Below are positions 1-5,960 of a stretch of DNA of 5,960 bases, piece by piece; positions within the stretch are counted from its first letter, which is position 1, and every line of letters starts with the position of its first letter. This DNA comes from Thiotrichaceae bacterium. Its GTDB lineage: Bacteria > Pseudomonadota > Gammaproteobacteria > Thiotrichales > Thiotrichaceae. The notes under the pieces were generated by a model. That model did not search any database. It saw only the letters and a list, made by a program, of their open reading frames with translations, and was not told the DNA's origin. Location of the stretch: NCBI GenBank assembly GCA_027030285.1, contig JALVFC010000011.1:1-5960 (forward strand), in the 5' to 3' direction. Made by a program: the position numbers and the translations under genes.

Positions 1-3000
1 AAGGAACGGTTAGAGTTTTGTATGGCAATATCAATTACCACTTTTTCACCCGATCGCAGGGCTGGTTGTGCTAGCTCAATCAACTGATTATCCAGCGCCT
101 TATCAAGCCCATGATCCTGCTCTTCAGAGCAATAGATGCCCACATTGGCATCAGCTTCCGGCTTATACAGTATGCTGGAATAATCAAGACCCTGAGCTTT
201 CCAGTGATTAATTGCCTTGCGCATATTCAGGCGGTCCGACTGACCCACCATTTCATTGAAAGTACGGAAACCCAGTTTAGCCATTAATTGTCTCACTTCC
301 TCTGCAACAAAGAAGAAGTAGTTAATAACATGCTCCGGCTTACCCATGAATTTTTTGCGCAAATCAGGATCCTGTGTGGCCACCCCTACCGGACAGGTAT
401 TGAGGTGACATTTACGCATCATAATGCAGCCTTCTGCAATGAGTGGTGCAGTTGCAAAACCCACCTCATCAGCACCTAGCAAGGCGGCAATCACAACATC
501 ACGACCTGTGCGCATACCGCCGTCAGCCTGTACACAAATCCGGCTACGCAGTTTGTTTAACACTAGTGTTTGATGTGTTTCTGCCAGTCCTAGCTCCCAT
601 GAAGAACCCGCATGTTTGATAGATGTCAATGGTGATGCACCCGTACCACCATCATAACCAGAGATAGTGACATGATCAGCATGTGCCTTGGAAACACCAG
701 CAGCAACCGTGCCAACCCCAACTTCAGAGACCAGCTTGACCGATATACGCGACTTTGGATTGACGTTTTTCAGGTCATGGATCAACTGCGCCAGGTCTTC
801 AATTGAATAAATATCATGGTGTGGCGGTGGTGAGATCAGCCCTACACCTGGAGTAGAATGGCGCACCCGCCCTATTCTAGCATCGACCTTATGACCGGGT
901 AATTGCCCACCCTCACCTGGCTTGGCGCCCTGTGCCATTTTGATCTGAATATCATCGGCGTTCACCAGATACTCTGTAGTGACACCAAAACGCCCAGATG
1001 CAACCTGCTTTATTGCCGAGCGTTCCGGATTTGGCGAGCCATCTGGTAGCGGATTAAAGCGCTCTGGCTCTTCGCCGCCCTCTCCTGTATTGGATTTTCC
1101 ACCAATAGTATTCATGGCAATTGCCAGGGTGGAGTGAGCCTCGTAGGAAATACTGCCAAATGACATGGCGCCTGTGGCAAAGCGTTTCACAATTTCACTG
1201 GCAGGTTCAACTTCCTCCAGAGGAATCTCGGAGTCAGCCCAGTTAAATTCCATTAAACCACGGAAATTTAACAGTGCTTTATTCTGTTCATTGATGATGC
1301 GCGAGAATTCATCATAGGTACTGGCATCATTGCCACGCACAGCATGCTGCAACTTGGCTATCGTCTCTGGTGTCCAGGCATGGGCTTCACCCCGCACCCG
1401 ATAGGCGTAATCACCACCAACATCCAGATGATCGATATAGATTTCCTTATCACCATAGGCATCATTATGCAGGCGCACAGCTTCTTCTGCGATTTCGGTC
1501 AGACCGATACCTTCTATTTTTGTGGATGTACCTGTAAAGTACTGATCAACAAACTCTGTTGCTAAACCAATAGCATCAAATATCTGCGCACCACAATAAG
1601 ACTGATAGGTAGAAATACCCATTTTTGACATGACTTTTTTCAGCCCCTTGCCAACTGCCTTGATGTAGTTTTTCTTGGCAGTTTCCACATCAAGACCGGG
1701 TGCCAATGTTGCTACCTTTTCGTTGATTGTTTCAAACACCAGCCAGGGATTTATGGCTTCAGCGCCATAACCTGCTAGTGTGGCAAAATGATGATTCTCA
1801 CGGGCGGATGCGGTCTCAATAACCAGTCCGGTTTGAGTGCGTAAGCCCGCTCTGATTAAGTGCTGATGTACCGCAGAAGTTGCCAGCAATGCAGGTATCG
1901 CCAGACGTTCTTTACATATATTTCTGTCAGACAGCACCAGAATATTGAAATGCCCCTGTATCGCCTCTTCGGCAGCAGAGCATAATGCATGTAGGGCATC
2001 TTTCATACCTTCTGCACCCAGCGCCGCATCATAGGTCATATCAAGCGTCTTGGTGCGAAATGCTTTGCCTGCTGTCTTGATATGCCGGATTTTATTCAGG
2101 TCACGGTTCGATAATATAGGTTGCAATACCTCAAGTCGCTGTTGCGAACCCGCATCTTCAAATCCCAGCAAATTAGGTTTGGGACCAACCAGGGATACCA
2201 GAGACATCACGATCTCCTCCCTAATAGGATCAATGGGAGGATTCGTTACCTGTGCGAAGTTCTGTTTAAAATAGTTAGATAAATGACGTGGTCGGTTCGA
2301 CAGTACCGCCTGTGGATTGTCAGCACCCATCGAGCCCAAACCTTCTTCACCTTTTTGCAACATTGGCTCAAGGATGAACTTCATATCTTCCTGGGTATAA
2401 CCAAAAGCCTGTTGGGCATTCAGCAAATCATTACCCGTAAGCGGCTCAGGCATATCTTCAATAGCAACATCCAGATCAGAAACAACAAGTTGTGTTTCAT
2501 CCAGCCATTTTTGGTATGGTGCTTTTCTGGCTAGTTCATCCTTTAATTCCTTATCGTCAATAATGCGGCCCTGCTCCATATCAATGAGGAACATTTTGCC
2601 AGGTTGCAAACGCCACTTTTTCACAATCCTGTCTTCAGGAATTTCCAGCACACCCATCTCTGATGCCATCACCACCAGGTCATCATCTGTGATCAGGTAA
2701 CGCGCCGGACGCAAGCCATTGCGATCCAGTGTCGCCCCGATCTGTCTGCCATCTGTAAAGGCAACCGCAGCCGGACCATCCCAGGGCTCCATCAACGCAG
2801 CGTGGTATTCATAAAACGCTCGGCGTTCGCTATCCATCAGATCATTACCGTACCAGGCCTCAGGTATCAGCATCATCATGGCATGTGTCATACTGTAACC
2901 ACCAGCAACCAGTAGCTCCAGTGCATTATCAAAACAGGCAGAATCTGATTGACCTTCGGGAATCAGCGGCCAAATCTTATCCAGATCCTCGCCTAATATA

Positions 3001-3821
3001 TCAGACACCATGGAATGACGGCGGGCATTCATCCAGTTGATATTGCCCTGATTAGTATTAATCTCTCCATTATGTGCAATCATGCGGAAAGGATGCGCCA
3101 GATCCCAGGTAGGAAAGGTATTGGTTGAAAATCGCTGATGCACCAGTGCCAGGGCTGACACCATGCTCTCGTCATTCAAATCCTTATAGTATTCCCCGAC
3201 CTGACCCGCCAGCAACATGCCTTTATAGACAATAGTACGACTTGACATAGAGTTAATGTAAAAATAATCAACTCCAGGCATCCCGGCAACTTTTGAGGTA
3301 AGCATTTTATGGATAACAAATAGTTTACGCTCCAGTGCATTCTGGTCTTTCGTATTCTCACCTTTGCCAATAAATACCTGACGGATTCGAGGCTCTGTCG
3401 GCAAAACACTATGACCCAGCCCGGAGTTATCAACAGGCACAGTACGCCAGCCCAACAATATCTGACCTTCTTCAATGACGACCGCTTCAATGACTTTTTC
3501 TATGGCTGCCCGTTCATCATCATTTTGAGGCAGAAACAGCATGCCAATACCATAATGCCCTACTTCGGGTAATTCAAAATCTACATTAGCCCGGAAAAAG
3601 TCGTCTGAAATCTGCATCAGCAAACCAGCACCATCACCAGCAAGCGGATCAGCGCCAACTGCACCACGATGCTCTAAACGGTCAAGAATGGTCAGGCCTT
3701 GTTGAATAATATGATGCGATTTTTCGCCTTTGATATGTGCTACGAATCCAACACCACACGCGTCATGTTCATTAGCAGGGTCGTATAGTCCTTTAGGGGA
3801 AGGCAGAACTCCAGGGTGCAT
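1..3821 (-). CDS. gltB: Glutamate synthase large (alpha) subunit, GltB; C-terminus cut by the left edge
   Basis: GltB releases ammonia from glutamine in its N-terminal amidotransferase domain and channels it to the FMN site, where 2-oxoglutarate is aminated to glutamate; electrons come from NADPH through the small subunit GltD. The ATG at 3821 opens 1273 uninterrupted codons to the edge; frame was checked at many points and no frameshift was found. Seen in order: Cys22 (DACGVGF), the expected Ntn nucleophile exposed by removal of a 21-residue propeptide; HQRFSTNT at 228-235 and HNGEINTN at 250-257; DRNGLRPAR at 366-374; FMN-domain motifs MSFGS at 886-890, GGKSNTGEGGE at 907-917, KPGEGGQ at 967-973, GYDGGTGASP at 1055-1064 and ADGGMRTGRD at 1099-1108; and a 3Fe-4S ligand set C-x5-C-x4-C at Cys1132, 1138 and 1143. 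Family members are about 1,480-1,550 residues, so roughly 200-270 residues (most of the GXGXG beta-helix) are off the window. gltD probably follows, but this is inference. Confidence 0.98.
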   Translation of the reverse strand, partial: MHPGVLPSPKGLYDPANEHDACGVGFVAHIKGEKSHHIIQQGLTILDRLEHRGAVGADPLAGDGAGLLMQISDDFFRANVDFELPEVGHYGIGMLFLPQNDDERAAIEKVIEAVVIEEGQILLGWRTVPVDNSGLGHSVLPTEPRIRQVFIGKGENTKDQNALERKLFVIHKMLTSKVAGMPGVDYFYINSMSSRTIVYKGMLLAGQVGEYYKDLNDESMVSALALVHQRFSTNTFPTWDLAHPFRMIAHNGEINTNQGNINWMNARRHSMVSDILGEDLDKIWPLIPEGQSDSACFDNALELLVAGGYSMTHAMMMLIPEAWYGNDLMDSERRAFYEYHAALMEPWDGPAAVAFTDGRQIGATLDRNGLRPARYLITDDDLVVMASEMGVLEIPEDRIVKKWRLQPGKMFLIDMEQGRIIDDKELKDELARKAPYQKWLDETQLVVSDLDVAIEDMPEPLTGNDLLNAQQAFGYTQEDMKFILEPMLQKGEEGLGSMGADNPQAVLSNRPRHLSNYFKQNFAQVTNPPIDPIREEIVMSLVSLVGPKPNLLGFEDAGSQQRLEVLQPILSNRDLNKIRHIKTAGKAFRTKTLDMTYDAALGAEGMKDALHALCSAAEEAIQGHFNILVLSDRNICKERLAIPALLATSAVHQHLIRAGLRTQTGLVIETASARENHHFATLAGYGAEAINPWLVFETINEKVATLAPGLDVETAKKNYIKAVGKGLKKVMSKMGISTYQSYCGAQIFDAIGLATEFVDQYFTGTSTKIEGIGLTEIAEEAVRLHNDAYGDKEIYIDHLDVGGDYAYRVRGEAHAWTPETIAKLQHAVRGNDASTYDEFSRIINEQNKALLNFRGLMEFNWADSEIPLEEVEPASEIVKRFATGAMSFGSISYEAHSTLAIAMNTIGGKSNTGEGGEEPERFNPLPDGSPNPERSAIKQVASGRFGVTTEYLVNADDIQIKMAQGAKPGEGGQLPGHKVDARIGRVRHSTPGVGLISPPPHHDIYSIEDLAQLIHDLKNVNPKSRISVKLVSEVGVGTVAAGVSKAHADHVTISGYDGGTGASPLTSIKHAGSSWELGLAETHQTLVLNKLRSRICVQADGGMRTGRDVVIAALLGADEVGFATAPLIAEGCIMMRKCHLNTCPVGVATQDPDLRKKFMGKPEHVINYFFFVAEEVRQLMAKLGFRTFNEMVGQSDRLNMRKAINHWKAQGLDYSSILYKPEADANVGIYCSEEQDHGLDKALDNQLIELAQPALRSGEKVVIDIAIQNSNRS

Positions 3822-3831
3822 TAACACTAAA

Positions 3832-3835
3832 CCTC
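3832..3835 (-). promoter_or_regulatory. Ribosome binding site of gltB
   Basis: Reading the minus strand, GAGG lies 10 bases ahead of the ATG at 3821. It supports this start, as does the short distance from the ATG to the conserved DACGVGF motif. No other in-frame ATG lies between the start and Cys22. Confidence 0.65.
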
Positions 3836-3872
3836 ATTGTTATCTAATTAGAATATTCATTGAACAGGCAGA

Positions 3873-3920
3873 AGTACCGGACAAATAGTATTCTGAAATA
3901 CACTATTTTTGCCTGGTACT
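3873..3920 (-). repeat. Imperfect inverted repeat in the gltB leader region
   Basis: The outer arms AGTACCGG (3873-3880) and CCTGGTACT (3912-3920) pair with one G-T pair. The inner arms AAATAGT (3883-3889) and ACTATTT (3902-3908) pair perfectly across a 12-base loop. A mismatch and a 2-base bulge separate the two blocks. It could be a leader RNA hairpin or a protein binding site; no U-tract follows on the minus strand, so it is not an intrinsic terminator. If the weak promoter at 3918-3944 is real, most of one arm lies around the transcription start and a DNA-level role is more likely. Confidence 0.45.
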
Positions 3921-3944
3921 ATAAAATCCTGATCATGTGAGCAA
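3918..3944 (-). promoter_or_regulatory. Weak candidate sigma-70 promoter for gltB
   Basis: On the minus strand, TTGCTC (3944 to 3939) and TATAGT (3923 to 3918) could serve as -35 and -10 boxes. The -10 matches consensus at five of six bases, but the -35 matches only three and the spacer is a short 15 bases. The -35 box overlaps the edge of the perfect palindrome at 3941-3971, the geometry expected of a regulated promoter whose factor binds next to or over the -35. This is a best guess, not a firm call. Confidence 0.25.
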
Positions 3945-3971
3945 TTACACCTGTAACACAGGTGTAATTGC
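3941..3971. repeat. Perfect 14-bp inverted repeat with 3-base spacer between the coiled-coil gene and gltB
   Basis: The arms GCAATTACACCTGT (3941-3954) and ACAGGTGTAATTGC (3958-3971) are exact reverse complements around AAC. As RNA on either strand this would be a strong stem with a 3-base loop. Neither side has a T-run: the plus strand continues GAAAGGGG and the minus strand TCACATGATC, so it does not look like a standard rho-independent terminator. It lies 120 bases ahead of the gltB ATG and 93 bases after the upstream gene's stop. Possible roles are an operator for a dimeric regulator of gltB, a transcript-end or stabilising hairpin for the zapD operon, or both. Confidence 0.8.
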
Positions 3972-4064
3972 GAAAGGGGACACAGTATATATCTTTCACC
4001 AGCATAAATCACCATGTATATGCGATCTGAAGACTACCTGTCAGTAGGCTCAGAGCGGGCAAAG

Positions 4065-4607
4065 TCAGGGCAGCGGTATGAACTGTTTGATTGGTCTTGC
4101 AGTTTCGTGCATTGAGTAGGCAACCCCATTAACCGCCTGATTAATGCTGGAAAAACGCTGATTTATAATATCAACGTGATAACGGACATACGACACTTCT
4201 GAACTTAATAATCCAGACTGCTCATTTAACGCCGCAATGTAACTATTAATAATGCCAGTCTTCAAAGCAATTTGACCCACACTATCATTCATATAGCTCA
4301 AGCTTTCAACGGCCTGACCCATGTTTTCTACATGGTTAGTTATACTGTCCATACTGGCACGTAAATCTGCCACCTGATGTTGCATGTTTTTCATACTTCC
4401 ATAAGAATGATTTATCGCTTTTGTAAAGCTGAAAAACATGATAAAGATAGCAATAGTTAATATTGCCCCAAGCAAGGTAAAAATCAGTATGACCCGATTT
4501 GTGCCGCGAATATTAGCCGTGTTTAATGAATCCTGATAATTTGCATTTTCAAGCAACTGCGTCATACTTGCATGGATCTCTTCAATCTGGCTACGTGATA
4601 TTTCCAT
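4065..4607 (-). CDS. Single-pass membrane protein with long coiled coil, second of a paralogous pair (180 aa), function unknown
   Basis: I do not recognise this family. Residues 1-37 are polar and probably cytoplasmic, with Arg34 and Arg38 ahead of a hydrophobic helix at about 39-61. Residues about 62-170 look like a coiled coil on the extracytoplasmic side; positions 106, 110, 113, 117, 120, 124, 127, 131, 134, 138, 141, 145, 148, 152, 155, 159, 162 and 166 follow 3-4 spacing and are nearly all V, I, L, M or F (exceptions Thr117, Ser131). The tail is RPIKQFIPLP. From the membrane helix to residue 176 it aligns without gaps to the upstream 189-aa protein, sharing Y-x-N-x-S-V (105-110) and P-x-K-x-F (172-176). 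The ATG at 4607 is 14 bases after that gene's stop; the ribosome site is weak (AGAG, 9 bases ahead). Its shape resembles membrane scaffold or chemoreceptor-like helices, but no signalling motif is visible. Confidence 0.85.
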   Translation of the reverse strand: MEISRSQIEEIHASMTQLLENANYQDSLNTANIRGTNRVILIFTLLGAILTIAIFIMFFSFTKAINHSYGSMKNMQHQVADLRASMDSITNHVENMGQAVESLSYMNDSVGQIALKTGIINSYIAALNEQSGLLSSEVSYVRYHVDIINQRFSSINQAVNGVAYSMHETARPIKQFIPLP

Positions 4608-4621
4608 TTATGTATACTCTG

Positions 4622-5191
4622 TCAACGCATGAAATTAAACGGATTAAGGTCATTAAAACGCTTTACTGGCTCTGTTGCTGAATTAACATCTCTGTTAACC
4701 TGATGAACGGTATTATCCAGGTTCTGAATATTTATCGAGACATTACCCATTGTTGACCTTAGCTGGTATACCTGACTGTTAATGAGACCTATATTGTCAG
4801 AGATACCAGCAATATTGGTAGTAACCAGAGACATGTTATTATCAATATTTGTGACTGACTCATTCACATAAGGCAGGGTATCCATTTGTGCCTCAAACTT
4901 CATCAACACGCCATCTATATTTTTCACACTCTTGAGAACCCGATCCCCTTCGGCAGAAATCAAGTCAAGCTGATTCGTCAACACATCTACCTGATTAGTC
5001 AGAATGTAAATCAAATAAAATATAAACAGCAAGGTTGTTACAATCGCAACCATCAAAGAGCGAATCAGGTACTTAACCCTAACAGCCACGCGTCTTTGTG
5101 CAGCTCCTTGTTTTACAACTGCTTTTTTTAGCTGATCAAAGCTACTTGTAAATAACTCCTGATCAGTACATTCACTGCTCGAGATACTCAT
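4622..5191 (-). CDS. Single-pass membrane protein with long coiled coil, first of a paralogous pair (189 aa), function unknown
   Basis: I do not recognise this family. Residues 1-44 are hydrophilic and strongly basic near the membrane (K22, K23, K27, R33, R34, R38, K40, R44), followed by one hydrophobic helix at about 45-64; the positive-inside rule puts the N-terminus in the cytoplasm and the rest outside. A first heptad stretch covers about 71-106. After PYVNESV (107-113) an uninterrupted second one follows, with V, I, L or M at 113, 116, 120, 123, 127, 130, 134, 137, 141, 144, 148, 151, 155, 158, 162, 165 and 169. The tail EPVKRFNDLNPFNFMR is not helical in character. The ATG at 5191 is only 3 bases past the zapD stop and lacks a clear Shine-Dalgarno site, suggesting translational coupling to zapD. 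There is no cleavable signal peptide or lipobox. Confidence 0.87.
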   Translation of the reverse strand: MSISSSECTDQELFTSSFDQLKKAVVKQGAAQRRVAVRVKYLIRSLMVAIVTTLLFIFYLIYILTNQVDVLTNQLDLISAEGDRVLKSVKNIDGVLMKFEAQMDTLPYVNESVTNIDNNMSLVTTNIAGISDNIGLINSQVYQLRSTMGNVSINIQNLDNTVHQVNRDVNSATEPVKRFNDLNPFNFMR

Positions 5192-5194
5192 CCA

Positions 5195-5960
5195 CTAAAA
5201 ACCACAGACACTCAAAGAAAAGGCAACATCATCCTGTACCTGTTTACTTCTCTGTGACAAATCTCCAACAGCGACAAAACGTACAGAAAATCGCTGTCTA
5301 CCAGCACTGATTTCAGGGTAATAAGAATAACTGGCTGGAATATGGACCCTTAGCAGCTGAAAGTTCTTGCTCTTGTTACGTTCACTCAAAGTGGACTGGT
5401 AAAAGCCATTTTTAGCAACACTCTCCACTTCCTCAGCACTTTGGCGGATTATATCCATCACCAGTTTAATAGCCTCACGTGATTTTACATAAGGCTTTAC
5501 CCATTCAAGTAACTGCTCTGTTCTGGTTTCCACAGGTTGTTTGATCCATAAATTGAAAATGGGTGCATCAAACCCATTTAACCCTCCAGTAACAGTCAAT
5601 CGCTGCTTTACAAAATTCAGAAAATGATGCTGGTTCATGTGTTGTCCAAATTTGCCGTGAAAACCATATAACTCCTGAGTCTTCTCCTCTAAAACACTAA
5701 CGATGGAGTTTCTCTTTTCCTCTGCAACATCATCACCTTGGTAGCCTTTTATGACCGTGGCCTGATGGTCAATAATTTTTAAAATTGCACTTTTAACATC
5801 AAGCCGCGATGACATTTCATGCAACTCTAATAACAACTCTATTGCAGTTTGACTATTTTCTTCCGATGGATTAGAAATATAGTAATCAAACCGATCAAAC
5901 ATTTGTTCAAGCCGCATAAACAGACGGATTTTTTCATTGAGCGGTTGTTCATAGATAATC
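5195..5960 (-). CDS. zapD: Cell division protein ZapD (FtsZ-associated protein D); extreme N-terminus cut by the right edge
   Basis: ZapD (formerly YacF, DUF1342) is a cytoplasmic dimer that binds the FtsZ C-terminal tail and bundles FtsZ filaments at the division site. The frame is open to the edge; 254 residues are visible. The first ones, IIYEQPLNEKIRLFMRLEQ, match the E. coli ZapD start region (VLFEHPLNEKMRTWLRIE), so the true start is a few codons off the window, and the ATG at 5917 is internal. Family motifs, numbered from the first visible codon: QRLTVTGG at 119-126 after a helical N-terminal domain, FDAPIFNLW at 130-138, DIIRQSA at 169-175, NGFYQ at 184-188, and YPEISAGRQRFSVRF at 214-228 in the C-terminal beta domain. 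The stop is TAG at 5195-5197. Total length would be about 258, slightly over E. coli's 247, with the extra residues mostly after NGFYQ and near the C-terminus. It heads a tight run with the two coiled-coil genes; in many gammaproteobacteria the next gene is yacG, which is not present here. Confidence 0.95.
   Translation of the reverse strand, partial: IIYEQPLNEKIRLFMRLEQMFDRFDYYISNPSEENSQTAIELLLELHEMSSRLDVKSAILKIIDHQATVIKGYQGDDVAEEKRNSIVSVLEEKTQELYGFHGKFGQHMNQHHFLNFVKQRLTVTGGLNGFDAPIFNLWIKQPVETRTEQLLEWVKPYVKSREAIKLVMDIIRQSAEEVESVAKNGFYQSTLSERNKSKNFQLLRVHIPASYSYYPEISAGRQRFSVRFVAVGDLSQRSKQVQDDVAFSLSVCGF

Noticed and set aside
288..2534. Plus-strand open frames of 63-83 codons at 288-479, 1344-1565, 2050-2274 and 2283-2534
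   Set aside because: All lie antisense to conserved gltB coding sequence; their translations are rich in Cys, His and Phe without recognisable domains, typical of antisense noise.
3176..3490. A 104-codon minus-strand open frame with ATG
   Set aside because: It lies wholly inside gltB in another frame of the same strand, where the gltB frame encodes recognisable amidotransferase-domain sequence. It is a shadow.
4031..4050. Small stem-loop just after the second coiled-coil gene (CTAC/GTAG core plus two flanking pairs across a mismatch, 6-base loop), considered as a terminator
   Set aside because: The stem is short, interrupted and AT-containing, and no T-run follows on the minus strand. This is easily a chance match.
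4886..5131. An 81-codon plus-strand open frame
   Set aside because: It is antisense to the first coiled-coil gene, whose translation shows a clear membrane helix and heptads; the antisense product has no recognisable feature.
4065..5191. The coiled-coil pair as methyl-accepting chemotaxis proteins, phage or toxin-antitoxin genes
   Set aside because: There is no HAMP domain, no conserved signalling hairpin, no catalytic or DNA-binding motif and no mobile-element context. Only the generic membrane-plus-coiled-coil shape is shared.
5915..5917. ATG at 5917 as the start of zapD
   Set aside because: The frame continues upstream to the edge and encodes YEQPLNEKIR, a conserved part of the ZapD N-terminus, so this Met is internal.

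Overview
The window reads as a gammaproteobacterial chromosome segment of moderate GC. The main reason is ZapD, a division factor of gamma- and betaproteobacteria, together with a typical bacterial GltB (NADPH-type glutamate synthase large subunit). Genus cannot be fixed from the sequence alone. All four protein genes lie on the minus strand, so transcription runs from right to left.

Right edge (5195-5960): zapD, an FtsZ-bundling division protein, complete at its C-terminus and missing only a few N-terminal codons beyond the edge. Three bases after its stop comes a 189-aa protein (4622-5191), and 14 bases after that a 180-aa protein (4065-4607). Both have a short basic cytoplasmic N-terminus, one membrane helix and about 110 residues of predicted extracytoplasmic coiled coil. 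They align without gaps from the membrane helix almost to the C-terminus, so they are diverged tandem paralogues. I do not recognise their family. Their tight packing behind zapD suggests one operon and possibly an envelope or division role, which is inference.

Middle (3822-4064): a 243-base gap ahead of gltB. It holds a perfect 14-bp inverted repeat with a 3-base spacer (3941-3971), a weak candidate promoter touching that repeat, a second, imperfect inverted repeat (3873-3920), and a GAGG ribosome binding site.

Left (1-3821): the first 1273 codons of gltB, open throughout and with all visible catalytic, FMN and iron-sulfur motifs intact. It runs off the left edge, where the rest of the C-terminal beta-helix domain, and probably gltD, should lie. 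GltB takes the amide nitrogen of glutamine to 2-oxoglutarate to make glutamate. There is no sign of mobile elements, CRISPR, tRNA or rRNA. The least ordinary content is the paralogous coiled-coil pair and the palindrome in front of gltB.
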